64,000 nucleotides of DNA from Peterkaempfera bronchialis (GCF_003258605.2 NZ_CP031264.1:4216001-4280000); one strand, 5' to 3'; counted from the first letter of the stretch, positions 8,909 to 17,505 are shown. Made by a program: numbers and translations. The notes: generated from the sequence alone by a model not told the origin.

Positions 8909-9972
8909 CCGACACCACGCCCCCCGAACCCCGGTGCAGCGTCGACCTGCGGGGCGCCCGATGCGTCGTCACCGGCGGCGCCGGGACCATCGGCTCCACC
9001 GTCGTCGACCAGCTGCTGGAGGCCGGTGCGGGGGAGGTCGTCGTGCTCGACACCTTCGTCCGGGGCCGGATGGCCAACCTCGCCCGCGCCCAGCACCTCG
9101 CCGCCGCCGACGACCCCCGGCGGCTGCGGGTGGTGCACGGCGACATCCGCGACCGGGCGCTGCTCCGCGAACTGCTGGAGCCCGGCACCGATGTCCTCTT
9201 CCACCTCGCCGCCATCCGCATCACCCAGTGCGCCACCGAACCAAGGCTCGCCCTGGAGGTGCTGGTCGACGGCACCTTCGACGTCCTGGAGGCGGCGGTG
9301 GAGACCGGCGTGCGCAAGGTCGTCGCCTCCTCGTCGGCCTCCGTGTACGGCCTGGCGGACACCTTCCCCACCCCGGAGACCCAGCACCCGTACCACAACG
9401 ACACCTTCTACGGCGCCGCCAAGACCTTCAACGAGGGCATGCTGCGCAGCTTCCACGCCATGAGCGGCCTGGACTATGTCGCGCTGCGCTACTTCAACGT
9501 CTACGGCCCCCGGATGGACGTGCACGGCCGCTACACCGAGGTCTTCATCCGCTGGATGGAGCGGATCGCCGCCGGGCAGCCACCGCTGATCTTCGGCGAC
9601 GGCGCCCAGACCATGGACTTCGTCTACACCGACGACATCGCCCGGGCCAATCTGCTGGCCGCCCGGGCCCCCGTCACCGACCGCGTCTACAACATCGCCA
9701 GCGCGAGCGAGGTGTCGCTGCGCGGCCTCGCCGACGCCCTGCTGGCCGCCATGGACCGTACCGACCTCGGCGTCGAGCACGGGCCCGCCCGGGACACCGC
9801 CGGCGGCGTCACCCGCCGCCTCGCCGACATCACCGCCGCCGAGCGCGACCTGGGCTGGAAGCCGGAGCTCGGGCTGGAGGAGGGCCTGCGCCGACTGGTC
9901 GGCTGGTGGCGGGAGACCACGGCTGCCGAGACCGAGGCCGCTGCCGAGAGCGCTGCCGGGAGTGCCCTGTGA
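8905..9972 (+). CDS. NAD-dependent epimerase/dehydratase (extended SDR)
   Basis: This 355-residue extended SDR acts on a nucleotide sugar. It has GGAGTIG (residues 24-30) for NAD, the catalytic pair Y169-x-x-x-K173 in TFYGAAKTFNEG, SSSASVYG as the serine strand, and RYFNVYGPRMD in the substrate domain, the pattern of UDP-glucose 4-epimerase-like enzymes. The start overlaps the upstream stop by 4 bp and the stop overlaps the next GTG, so translation is coupled. C4 epimerisation or 4,6-dehydration are both possible; GalE-like features favour epimerase. Confidence 0.87.
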   Translation: MTDTTPPEPRCSVDLRGARCVVTGGAGTIGSTVVDQLLEAGAGEVVVLDTFVRGRMANLARAQHLAAADDPRRLRVVHGDIRDRALLRELLEPGTDVLFHLAAIRITQCATEPRLALEVLVDGTFDVLEAAVETGVRKVVASSSASVYGLADTFPTPETQHPYHNDTFYGAAKTFNEGMLRSFHAMSGLDYVALRYFNVYGPRMDVHGRYTEVFIRWMERIAAGQPPLIFGDGAQTMDFVYTDDIARANLLAARAPVTDRVYNIASASEVSLRGLADALLAAMDRTDLGVEHGPARDTAGGVTRRLADITAAERDLGWKPELGLEEGLRRLVGWWRETTAAETEAAAESAAGSAL

Positions 9973-11114
9973 CCATCCCCGTGATGATCCCCTGGCTCGG
10001 CGAGGAGGAGGCCGAGGCCGCCGCCGAGGCGGTCCGCTCCGGCTGGGTCGCCCAGGGCCCCCGGGTCGCCGCCTTCGAGCGGGCCTTCGCCGACCACCTC
10101 GGCGTACCGCACGCCGTTGCCGTCTCCTCCTGCACCGCCGCCCTCCACCTCGCCCTGATCGGCGCCGGAGTCGGCCCCGGCGACGAGGTCGTGGTCCCCT
10201 CCCTCTCCTTCATCGCCACCGCCAACGCCGCCACCTACGTCGGCGCCGTCCCCGTCTTCGCCGACGTCGACCCGGCCACCGGCAACCTCACCGCCGAGAC
10301 CGTCGCCCCGCTGCTCACCGACCGCACCCGGGCCGTGGTCGCCGTCGACCAGGGCGGCGTACCGGTCGACCTCGACGCCCTGCGGGCACTGGCCGACCCG
10401 CGCGGCATCACCGTGGTCGAGGACGCCGCCTGCGCCGCCGGCTCCACCTACCGGGGCGCCCCCGCCGGACAGGGCGCCACCCTGGCCGCGTTCTCCTTCC
10501 ACCCGCGCAAGCTGCTCACCACCGGCGAGGGCGGCATGGTCACCTGCCAGGACGCCGCCACCGCCGCCCGGCTGCGGCGGCTGCGCGAGCACGGCATGAG
10601 CGTCTCCGCCGCCGACCGGCACGCCGCCACCGCCGGGGCCACCGTGCTGGAGACCTACGACGAGATCGGCTTCAACCACCGGATGACCGACATCCAGGCC
10701 GCCGTGGGCCTGGTCCAACTCGGCAAGCTGCCCGCCATGGTGGAGCGCCGCCGCGCCCTCGCCGAGCGCTACCGCGCCCTGCTGGCCCCGCTGCTCACCG
10801 CGTACCAGGGCGCCCGGCTGGTCGCCGACCCGCCGCACGGCACCACCAACTACCAGTCCTGCTGGCTGCTGCTGCCGGACGGCTTCCCGGTGGGCCGGGC
10901 CGACCTGCTGGGCAAGCTCGCCGCCGCCGGGGTCTCCGCCCGGCGCGGCATCATGGCCGCCCATCTGGAGGCCCCGTACGCGGGCACCGCCAGGGTGCCG
11001 CTGCCCGCCACCGAGCACCTCACCCGCAACTCCCTGGTCCTGCCGCTGCACCACTTCCTGACCGAGCCGCAGCAGGACCAGGTCGTCGCCGCCCTGCTGG
11101 GCGCGGCGGGCTGA
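9969..11114 (+). CDS. DegT/DnrJ/EryC1/StrS aminotransferase (first copy)
   Basis: This PLP-dependent sugar aminotransferase of 381 residues transfers an amino group to a keto nucleotide sugar. The PLP lysine is K181 in FSFHPRKLLTTGEGG, and FNHRMTDIQAAVGL is a family signature. The GTG start overlaps the epimerase stop (GTGA). The N-terminus IPVMIPWLGEEEAEAA is typical of the PseC/ArnB-like branch. It is only a distant paralogue of the next gene, so the two probably aminate different sugars or positions rather than being a recent duplication. Confidence 0.9.
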   Translation: MTIPVMIPWLGEEEAEAAAEAVRSGWVAQGPRVAAFERAFADHLGVPHAVAVSSCTAALHLALIGAGVGPGDEVVVPSLSFIATANAATYVGAVPVFADVDPATGNLTAETVAPLLTDRTRAVVAVDQGGVPVDLDALRALADPRGITVVEDAACAAGSTYRGAPAGQGATLAAFSFHPRKLLTTGEGGMVTCQDAATAARLRRLREHGMSVSAADRHAATAGATVLETYDEIGFNHRMTDIQAAVGLVQLGKLPAMVERRRALAERYRALLAPLLTAYQGARLVADPPHGTTNYQSCWLLLPDGFPVGRADLLGKLAAAGVSARRGIMAAHLEAPYAGTARVPLPATEHLTRNSLVLPLHHFLTEPQQDQVVAALLGAAG

Positions 11115-11149
11115 GACAGACCGACCACACCGAATCGGGGGACCGCACC

Positions 11150-12346
11150 ATGACCACCGGTACACCGGCCGACGACCCCATCCCGCTGGTGGACCTGCGG
11201 GCCGCCCACGCGGAGGTCGCCGAGCAGGTACGCGAGGGGTTCGACCGGGTCCTCGCCACCGGCGCGTACATCAAGGGGCCGGACGTCGGCGCCTTCGAGC
11301 AGGAGTACGCCGCCTTCTCCGGCACCCGCCACTGCGTGGGCACCGCCAATGGCACCGACGCCGTGGAACTGGCCCTGCGCGCCCTGGAACTGCCGCCCGG
11401 CGGCGGCGTGGTGCTGCCCGCCAACACCTTTGTGGCCACCGCCGAGGCCGTGGTCCGGGCCGGGCTGCGGCCGGTCCTGGTGGACGCCGACCCCGAGCAC
11501 CTGCTGATCGACCCGGCCCGGGTCGCCGAGACCCTGGAGGCCGACGGCGGCGCCGTCGCCGCTGCCGCCGCAGGCCGCGACGGCCGCCCCGGCCGGATCA
11601 CCGCCCTGCTGCCGGTCCACCTCAACGGCCAGCTCGCCCCGATGCGCCCGCTGCTCGACCTGGCCGCCGAGTACGGCCTGCCGGTCGTCGAGGACGCCGC
11701 CCAGTCGCAGGGCGCCACCCAGCACGGCCGCCCCTCCGGCTCCTGGGGCCGGGTCGCCGCCACCAGCTTCTACCCGGGCAAGAACCTCGGCGCCTACGGC
11801 GACGCCGGCGCCGTCACCACCTCCCACGACGCCCTCGCCGACGCCGTCCGGCTGATCGGCGACCATGGGTCGGGCCGCAAGTACCTCCACGACCGGTTCG
11901 GCTTCAACTCCCGGATGGACACCCTCCAGGCCGTGGTGCTGCGCGCCAAACTCCGCCGCCTGCCCGCCTGGAACGCGGCCCGCCGCGCCGCCGCCGCCCG
12001 CTACCACGCCCTCCTCGCCGACCTGGACACCCTCACCCTGCCCCGCACCCTGCCGGGCAATGAGCACGTCTGGCACCTCTACGCCGTCCGCATCCACCCC
12101 GGCCGCTCCCGCGACGCCATACTGGCCGCGCTGCACGAGGCGGGTATCGGCGCGGGCATCCACTACCCGGTGCCGGTCCACCTCCAGCCCGCCTTCCGCT
12201 CCCTCGGCCACGGCCCCGGCTCCTTCCCCGCCGCCGAGCAGGCCGCCCGCGAACTGCTCACCCTGCCGCTCTTCCCGCAGATCACCGAGGCCCAGCAGAC
12301 CCGCGTCGCCGAAACCCTCGCCAAAGCCCTGACCCGCACATCCTGA
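11150..12346 (+). CDS. DegT/DnrJ/EryC1/StrS aminotransferase (second copy)
   Basis: This is a second sugar aminotransferase of 398 residues. N-terminal PLVDLRAAHAEV, then GTANGTDAVELALRAL and the PLP lysine K211 in SFYPGKNLGAYGDAG place it in the branch containing WbpE, FdtB and DesV-type enzymes, which act at C3. It follows the first aminotransferase by 35 bp. The operon has no acetyltransferase, thymidylyltransferase, 4,6-dehydratase or glycosyltransferase, so it supplies only part of a pathway. The nucleotide-sugar dehydrogenase gene at 39.9-41.2 kb could be a partner. Confidence 0.9.
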   Translation: MTTGTPADDPIPLVDLRAAHAEVAEQVREGFDRVLATGAYIKGPDVGAFEQEYAAFSGTRHCVGTANGTDAVELALRALELPPGGGVVLPANTFVATAEAVVRAGLRPVLVDADPEHLLIDPARVAETLEADGGAVAAAAAGRDGRPGRITALLPVHLNGQLAPMRPLLDLAAEYGLPVVEDAAQSQGATQHGRPSGSWGRVAATSFYPGKNLGAYGDAGAVTTSHDALADAVRLIGDHGSGRKYLHDRFGFNSRMDTLQAVVLRAKLRRLPAWNAARRAAAARYHALLADLDTLTLPRTLPGNEHVWHLYAVRIHPGRSRDAILAALHEAGIGAGIHYPVPVHLQPAFRSLGHGPGSFPAAEQAARELLTLPLFPQITEAQQTRVAETLAKALTRTS

Positions 12347-12426
12347 CCGGTCGCGGACCCCGGCTTCAGGCCCATCGCACCCGGTGTCCGGCGGCGACGA
12401 TCCAGCGAGCAGTGAGAGGCTCCGAG

Positions 12427-12645
12427 ATGACCGGTACACACGCACCCAGCGCGGACCAGGTGCCTGCGGCGCGTTGGCGCAAGTCCAGCTTCAGCGGCGG
12501 CGGCAATGACTGCGTCGAGGTGGCCGAGGGCGTCCCGGGCCTGGTGCCGGTGCGGGACAGCAAGGACCCGCACGGCCCGGCGCTGCTCTTCACCCACCGG
12601 GCCTTCGCCGACTTCCTGGCCGGGCTGAAGGCAGGCGAGTACTGA
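12427..12645 (+). CDS. DUF397 protein
   Basis: This small protein of 72 residues has the DUF397 hallmarks: WRKSSFSGGGNDCVEVA and VPVRDSKDPHGPALLF, ending in a helix. DUF397 proteins are abundant in Streptomyces, usually beside an XRE-type regulator with which they form a BldB-like or toxin-antitoxin-like pair. No helix-turn-helix partner is present here. The ATG at 12427 is preferred over an in-frame ATG 15 bases upstream, because GAGAGG is spaced for it. A strong terminator follows. Confidence 0.85.
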   Translation: MTGTHAPSADQVPAARWRKSSFSGGGNDCVEVAEGVPGLVPVRDSKDPHGPALLFTHRAFADFLAGLKAGEY

Positions 12646-12647
12646 CC

Positions 12648-12678
12648 GGACGGCCCCGGACCCCCTCCGGGGCCGTCC
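12648..12678 (+). terminator. Terminator after the DUF397 gene
   Basis: Perfect 13-bp inverted repeat (12648-12660 and 12666-12678) with a C5 loop, 3 bases after the stop codon. Confidence 0.85.
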
Positions 12679-12760
12679 CCACCTCACCCCGCCCCGGCTC
12701 AGCCGACGGGCCGCGCCTGATGCTCGGCGGCGAGGGCGGTGACAGGGAAGGCGCAGGCCG

Positions 12761-13936
12761 ATGAAGGACAGCAGCACCGCCCGCGCGCTGCGGGCCCAAC
12801 TCGTCGCCGAGTTGGAGCAGGACGGCTCGATCCGGACTGAGCCGTGGCGGCGGGCGGTGTCGGACGTGCCTCGGCACCTCTTTGTGCCCGCCTTCTGCAC
12901 CGACGGGCCCGGCCCGGACGGCATCACCCGCTACACCCCCGTACCGCAGGGCACCGGCGAGTGGCTGACTCTGGCTTACCGCAACCGCACCTGGGTCACC
13001 CAGCTCGACCACGGGGCCACTTCCACCACCGACGGCCCGGTGACCGGCACCCCGACCAGTTCGTCCACGCTGCCGGGCGTCGTGGTGCGCATGCTGGAGG
13101 ACTTGGAGGTCGGCGACGACAGCCGGGTGCTCGAAGTCGGCACCGGGACCGGGTACTCCACCGCCCTGCTCTGCGCCCGCGTCGGTCCGGAGCGGGTGGC
13201 GAGCGTGGAATTCGACCCCGGGCTGTCGCGGGCGGCCCGAGACCGCCTGGAATCCCTCGGCTACCGGCCCCGCCTGATGGTCGGCGACGGCGCCCTCGGT
13301 GCTCCCGCGCACGCACCCTTTGAGCGGATCATCGCCACCTACTCGCCCGGCCGCATCCCGGCCGCCTGGCTGGAGCAGAGCGTCCCGGGGGCGGTCATCC
13401 TCGCCTCACTCGCCGGCAGCCTGGACGCCTACGGCTATGTACGCCTGGATGTCCGGACCCCGGAGAGGGCGGAGGGGCGGTTCATCGACGGCCGGGTGTC
13501 GTTCATGCTCTCCCGTGGAACCCGTCGCCCCGCCCTCGGACCTCTCCTGCGGGCGGCCCTGGATGCTCGCAGGCACACCGCCGCCGCCGACACCGCCGTG
13601 CACCCGGCGGTACTGGACGAGACGGGTCTGCTGTGGGCCGTCCAACTCGCGCTGCCCGGGGTCACCCGGCTCACCCTTGCCACCAACGGCGGTACGGGCT
13701 GCTGGCTCCTCCACCCCGACGGGTCGTGGGCCGTCCTGGAGAGCGCTCCGGGTGGCGGGGTGCGGGTCTGCCAGGGCGGTCCCCGGGCGTTGTGGTCCAC
13801 GGTCGAAGCGGTGGTGTCCCGCTGGCTCGGGGACGGGCGTCCGGGGTTGGGCCGGTATGGGCTGACCGTCACGCCGGAGGCGAACTCCGTCTGGCTGGAC
13901 ACCCCCGACCGGCCCGTCGGAGTCCTCGCCGGGTGA
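12761..13936 (+). CDS. TgmC-like / PCMT-fold peptide methyltransferase
   Basis: This SAM-dependent methyltransferase of 391 residues is related to protein-L-isoaspartate O-methyltransferase. The N-terminal part (WRRAVSDVPRHLFVP, then EWLTLAYRNRTWVTQLD) and the SAM site VLEVGTGTGYSTALL (about residues 123-137) fit the methyltransferases of ATP-grasp peptide maturase systems (TgmC), which methylate Asp/Glu side chains of graspetide-type peptides. A C-terminal extension of about 150 residues is also typical. No ATP-grasp ligase (TgmB) or precursor (TgmA) lies beside it, and no precursor-like ORF is visible in the flanking gaps. It could be a solitary remnant, act in trans, or repair isoaspartate. 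The family call rests on remembered pattern, not an alignment. Confidence 0.72.
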   Translation: MKDSSTARALRAQLVAELEQDGSIRTEPWRRAVSDVPRHLFVPAFCTDGPGPDGITRYTPVPQGTGEWLTLAYRNRTWVTQLDHGATSTTDGPVTGTPTSSSTLPGVVVRMLEDLEVGDDSRVLEVGTGTGYSTALLCARVGPERVASVEFDPGLSRAARDRLESLGYRPRLMVGDGALGAPAHAPFERIIATYSPGRIPAAWLEQSVPGAVILASLAGSLDAYGYVRLDVRTPERAEGRFIDGRVSFMLSRGTRRPALGPLLRAALDARRHTAAADTAVHPAVLDETGLLWAVQLALPGVTRLTLATNGGTGCWLLHPDGSWAVLESAPGGGVRVCQGGPRALWSTVEAVVSRWLGDGRPGLGRYGLTVTPEANSVWLDTPDRPVGVLAG

Positions 13937-14129
13937 GCCGGGGGCGTGCCGTGGCCGGGGGGTGACGGGTGGGGCAACGGGGGCTCAACCGGGTTGGGCG
14001 GGATGGGGTTTCGGCAGGGAAAGTGCTCGGCCTGTCTTCCGTGGTGGGGTCCGCGTCCCTACAGTCTTGACTGTCATGGGCACTACAAGTCGCCATGACG
14101 CTCATCGTCCGACACCCCTGGGGACAGCC

Positions 14130-15413
14130 ATGCCCACAGTCGGCAGAACCTCCGGCCGCCGACCATTCGCCTACGCGGCCGGACTCCTGGTCACCTCACT
14201 TGCCCTCCTCCTCTCGCTGCCCGGCGCCGCCACCGCGCAATCCGCCGCGGGCCGGGGAACTCCGCCGCCGATCACCCACCCCGATGCCGACCACGCCGGA
14301 TCGGGCCTGCAACGTCAGGGCGGAAGCGGCGTACTCGCGCAGCCCTCCGTCGCCGCAGCGGCCGCCGGCACCCTGGCCGGGCTGGATGTGAGCAGCTACC
14401 AGGGCGTTGTGGACTGGGCGGCGGTCAGAAGCAACGGCGCCGCCTTCGCCTACGTCAAGGCCACCGAGGGGACCACCTACACCAGCCCCTCCTACAGCGG
14501 GCAGTACACGGGCTCGTACAACGCCGGGCTGATCCGCGGCGCCTACCACTTCGCCCTGCCGGACCGCTCCAACGGCACCGCCCAGGCCGACTGGTTCGTG
14601 GGCCACGGCGGCGGCTGGTCCGCCGACGGCAGGACGCTGCCGCCCGCCCTGGACATCGAGTACAACCCCTACGGCGCCACCTGCTACGGCCTCGGCCAGA
14701 GCGCGATGGTCTCCTGGATACGCGCCTTCAGCGACGAGGTGCGGGCCAAGACCGGTCGCTACCCGATGATCTACACCACCACCGACTGGTGGACCACCTG
14801 CACGGGCAACAACGGCAGCTTCGGCGCGACCAACCCGCTCTGGATCGCCCGCTATGCCGGCAGCCCGGGCACCCTGCCCGCCGGTTGGTCGGCGCAGACC
14901 ATCTGGCAGTACGCCGACTCCGGGGTCTTCCCCGGCGACCAGGACCGCTTCAACGGCTCCCTCGCCGACCTCCAGGCGCTCGCCCTCGGCAACGGCGGCA
15001 CACCGCCGCCGAGCGCCGGGTGGCCCACCGTGCAGCAGGGGCAGAGCGGCCGGCAGGTGACCACCGTGCAGTACCTGCTCAATGCGCATGGTGCGTCGCT
15101 GGCGGTGGACGGTGTCTTCGGCTCGGGTACCGGCAGTGCGGTGCGTTCCTTCCAGTCCTCGCACGGTCTGGCGGCCGATGGCGTCGTCGGCCCCGCGACC
15201 TGGCAGGCACTGCTGGTCACCGTGCAGCAGGGCAGCACCGGCCCTGCGGTCTCCGCCGTGCAGGCGGAACTCAATGCGCATGGTGCGTCGGTGGCGGTGG
15301 ACGGTGTCTTCGGCTCGGGTACCGGCAGTGCGGTGCGTTCCTTCCAGTCCTCGCACGGTCTGGCGGTCGACGGCGTCGTCGGCCCCGCGACCTGGCAGGC
15401 ACTGGTCTCCTAG
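14130..15413 (+). CDS. Secreted GH25 muramidase with two peptidoglycan-binding repeats
   Basis: This lysozyme of 427 residues cleaves MurNAc-GlcNAc bonds of peptidoglycan outside the cell. A Sec signal peptide (residues 1-36, cleavage near GAATA-QS) is followed by a linker, a GH25 domain (about 83-290) with catalytic-type acids D86 in GLDVSSYQG and D175/E177 in ALDIEYNP, and two PG_binding_1 modules (about 295-427). ATG 14130 is chosen for its GGGGACA site and signal peptide; an in-frame ATG at 14076, 10 bases after TACAGT, is possible. The two C-terminal modules are almost identical in DNA. It forms an operon with the M15 peptidase 28 bp downstream. Confidence 0.92.
   Translation: MPTVGRTSGRRPFAYAAGLLVTSLALLLSLPGAATAQSAAGRGTPPPITHPDADHAGSGLQRQGGSGVLAQPSVAAAAAGTLAGLDVSSYQGVVDWAAVRSNGAAFAYVKATEGTTYTSPSYSGQYTGSYNAGLIRGAYHFALPDRSNGTAQADWFVGHGGGWSADGRTLPPALDIEYNPYGATCYGLGQSAMVSWIRAFSDEVRAKTGRYPMIYTTTDWWTTCTGNNGSFGATNPLWIARYAGSPGTLPAGWSAQTIWQYADSGVFPGDQDRFNGSLADLQALALGNGGTPPPSAGWPTVQQGQSGRQVTTVQYLLNAHGASLAVDGVFGSGTGSAVRSFQSSHGLAADGVVGPATWQALLVTVQQGSTGPAVSAVQAELNAHGASVAVDGVFGSGTGSAVRSFQSSHGLAVDGVVGPATWQALVS
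15079..15404 (+). repeat. Near-identical 134-bp direct repeat (peptidoglycan-binding modules)
   Basis: 15079-15212 and 15271-15404 match at all but about four positions, 192 bp apart and in frame. The near identity, including third positions, points to recent duplication or gene conversion. Such repeats can drive loss or gain of a module by recombination. Confidence 0.95.
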
Positions 15414-15441
15414 CCCGTCCCCCTCAAGGAGAGGTTCAGCC

Positions 15442-16218
15442 ATGAACACAGAGCACAGCACGGGCCGGGACGTGAGCCGGCGCACCCTGCTCAGAGGCGC
15501 GGCCGGTCTGGCGGGCGCGCTGGGCGCGGCGGCTGCCCTGAACATCGGGCTGGCCGGCCGGGCGTCGGCGTACGGGTGGTCCCGTACGCTCCAGCAGGGC
15601 GCCAGCGGCTCGGATGTCACCGAATTGCAGATCCGGGTCGCGGGCTGGGCGGCGGCCGGGGCGCAGCAGACCTATGTGGCCGTGGACGGCTCGTTCGGGC
15701 CGGGTACGGCGGCGGCGGTCAAGCGGTTCCAGTCCGCCTACGGGCTGGCCTCGGACGGCGTGGTGGGGCCGCAGACCCAGCAGACGCTCAACGGGCTGGA
15801 GGCTTCGGACGGATCGACGTCGCACTTCGGCTGGAACGAGTTCACCTCCCATGACGGCGCCGGGTTCACCGGGGGCAAGGTGGGCTCCGCCCAGGTCAAG
15901 GAGAATGTGCGGCGGCTGATGTACAAGTTGGAGGCCCTGCGCAGGAAGGCCGGGGACCGTCCCATCACCATCAACTCCGGCTTCCGCAGCATCTCCTACA
16001 ACGCCCAGGTGGGCGGCGCCTCCAACAGCATGCACGCCTATGGCGTCGCGGCGGACCTGGCCGTGTCGGGGCTCTCCACGCTCAGCGTGTACCGGATCGC
16101 GGAGACCTGCGGCTTCTCCGGCCTGGAGACCTACACGGTGTCATGGCAGCACGTGGACAGCCGGATCGAGTACCCGTATGGCTCGCAGTTCTGGTGGTGG
16201 GAGGACGGCGTCGCCTGA
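15442..16218 (+). CDS. Tat-exported M15 D-Ala-D-Ala carboxypeptidase with peptidoglycan-binding domain
   Basis: This is a zinc peptidase of 258 residues acting on peptidoglycan cross-bridges or stem peptides. A twin-arginine signal (SRRTLLRG, residues 13-20, then an Ala-rich segment) is followed by PG_binding_1 (about 45-110) and an M15 domain (about 130-258). Zinc ligands are visible as H198 and D205 in MHAYGVAADL and H237 in WQHVDS. The layout matches the Streptomyces albus G type DD-carboxypeptidase. AAGGAGAGG precedes the ATG. Co-transcription with the muramidase gives a pair cutting both glycan and peptide bonds, for growth, sporulation or lysis of other cells. Confidence 0.92.
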   Translation: MNTEHSTGRDVSRRTLLRGAAGLAGALGAAAALNIGLAGRASAYGWSRTLQQGASGSDVTELQIRVAGWAAAGAQQTYVAVDGSFGPGTAAAVKRFQSAYGLASDGVVGPQTQQTLNGLEASDGSTSHFGWNEFTSHDGAGFTGGKVGSAQVKENVRRLMYKLEALRRKAGDRPITINSGFRSISYNAQVGGASNSMHAYGVAADLAVSGLSTLSVYRIAETCGFSGLETYTVSWQHVDSRIEYPYGSQFWWWEDGVA

Positions 16219-16232
16219 CGCGAGACCGGGCT

Positions 16233-16264
16233 GACCCGGGCGGCCCTGAGTGGCCGCCCGGGTC
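16233..16264. terminator. Terminator after the cell-wall hydrolase operon
   Basis: 13-bp perfect stem (16233-16245 / 16252-16264) with a 6-base loop, between convergent transcription units. Confidence 0.85.
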
Positions 16265-16273
16265 GGGCCGGTG

Positions 16274-16850
16274 TCAGCCGGTGCGCTGGGCGAGGTGGCG
16301 CGGGTACTCCTGGCGGTTGAGCGGGTTGCCGTCGGGCCGCTCCCGGGTCGGGGCGGGGCCGCTGACCGGCCGGTCCCCGGACGGCTGGGACCACCAGACG
16401 CCCTCGCCGTGGGAGAGGCCGGGGAGCTGCCGGGTGAACCGGTCCACCCGGCGGGCCGGGAGGTCTCCGGCGAGCAGCCAGGAGGAGTCCTCCCGGACGG
16501 GGTCGCGGAGGTGTGCGCCGAGGGCGGCCGGTCGGGCGGTGACCGGGCCGAGGACGTCCGCCGGGATCTCGCGCTCCAGGCAGACGACGCGGCTCGGCGC
16601 AAAGACGGCCTCCACGCCGAAGTCGTCACGCAGGACCGCCGCGATGACCTCCTTCTGCACCTCCCCGTACGGCAGCACCGACGTCCGCCGCCGACGGCGG
16701 GGCGGGTGCTGATCAGCGGGTCCTGCTCGGCCAGGGCGAGCAGCGCGGTGTGCAGCCGGGCCGCCTGGTCGGGCCGCCGCGCCCGGACGACGGTCTCCAG
16801 GGTCGGCGGCGGGAAGCGGGGGCGTCCATGCAGCCCGTCGGCCGTCACGG
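16274..16850 (-). pseudogene. Remnant of a TetM/OtrA-family ribosomal protection (EF-G-like) gene
   Basis: Two reading frames together give the C-terminal part of an EF-G-like tetracycline-resistance protein. Near 16840-16700, one frame reads PPPTLETVVRARRPDQ and ALAEQDPLISTRPA, as in domain III. At about 16690 the homology jumps frame to LPYGEVQKEVIAAVLRDDFG, consistent with loss of one base in a GGCGGCGG run. After VVCLER the sequence passes directly to the terminal domain (EIPADVLGPV, RQLPGLSHGEGV, RPDGNPLNRQEY), so roughly 110 residues of domain IV are missing compared with the family. The GTP-binding half is absent altogether; the fragment starts beside the stop of the next gene. This cannot encode a working protein. 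Confidence 0.8.
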
Positions 16851-16856
16851 TATTTC

Positions 16857-17486
16857 TCAGCCCTGATACCCCGGACCGGGGCCGGGGTCGGGACCGGGCT
16901 CGGCCCGGCGGATCGCCTGGTCGCGCACCAGGCGGGCCACCAGCGCGCCGATCAGCAGCCCGGCCACGACAGCCGCGGTGAGCAGGTCCCACCACGAGGG
17001 ACCGACGGCCACCCCGGCCCGATTGACCCCGAGCCCGCCCAGCACTCGGACGGCCGCCACCCAGAGCGCGAGGCGGAGCAGGTTGCCGGGGCTGAGGTGG
17101 GTGCGCCACGGGGGGATCGCCACCTGGGGCAGCTCCTGTCCGTCCGGCAGGATCGGCCCGTAGCCGGGCGGCCGGCCGGGAGGCGTCCACAGCAGCGGCC
17201 ACCGCCCCGGTTGGTTCGCGCCCCAGAGGACGGGGGCCGGCACACCCGGGCGGAGGTCGGGCGCGCGCATCCACGCGGCCCGCTGCCGCGCGGCGGGGTC
17301 GGTGTCCACCGCCAGATGGAGCCGGGGACCGGCCAGACCGGGCAGCCGTCCACCGTCGAACCGTTCGAACCGGTAGCCGTAGAGATGCGCCACCCAGATC
17401 TCCTGGGACAGCTCCGCACCCCGGTGGAAGCCGGGCGAATGGGTGGACGGCTGGGCCTGGGACCGGTCTGGCATCGACTCCCCCAT
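16857..17486 (-). CDS. Membrane protein of unknown function
   Basis: The 209-residue protein has a soluble N-terminal half (about residues 20-120, rich in W, P and R; motif EIWVAHLYGYRFERF) and two hydrophobic segments (about 135-155 and 165-190), ending in a PGPDPGPGPG tail. No family is recognised. An ATG at 17474 is an alternative start; the ribosome site GGGGGAG is only three bases from it, which favours 17486. A promoter with TGACCC and TACAAT lies inside the end of the SARP gene, so it can be transcribed independently of that gene. Its position between a broken resistance gene and a regulator says nothing firm about function. Confidence 0.7.
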   Translation of the reverse strand: MGESMPDRSQAQPSTHSPGFHRGAELSQEIWVAHLYGYRFERFDGGRLPGLAGPRLHLAVDTDPAARQRAAWMRAPDLRPGVPAPVLWGANQPGRWPLLWTPPGRPPGYGPILPDGQELPQVAIPPWRTHLSPGNLLRLALWVAAVRVLGGLGVNRAGVAVGPSWWDLLTAAVVAGLLIGALVARLVRDQAIRRAEPGPDPGPGPGYQG

Positions 17487-17505
17487 CGGGGAGAACGGTC
17501 CGGCG

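Noticed and set aside
12761-13936. FxLD-type lanthipeptide methyltransferase system
   Set aside because: No lanthipeptide synthetase, radical SAM or FxLD precursor is near the gene; the TgmC pattern fits better.
14130-16218. Prophage endolysin cassette
   Set aside because: Both enzymes have their own export signals, and there are no holin, structural, integrase or other phage genes nearby.
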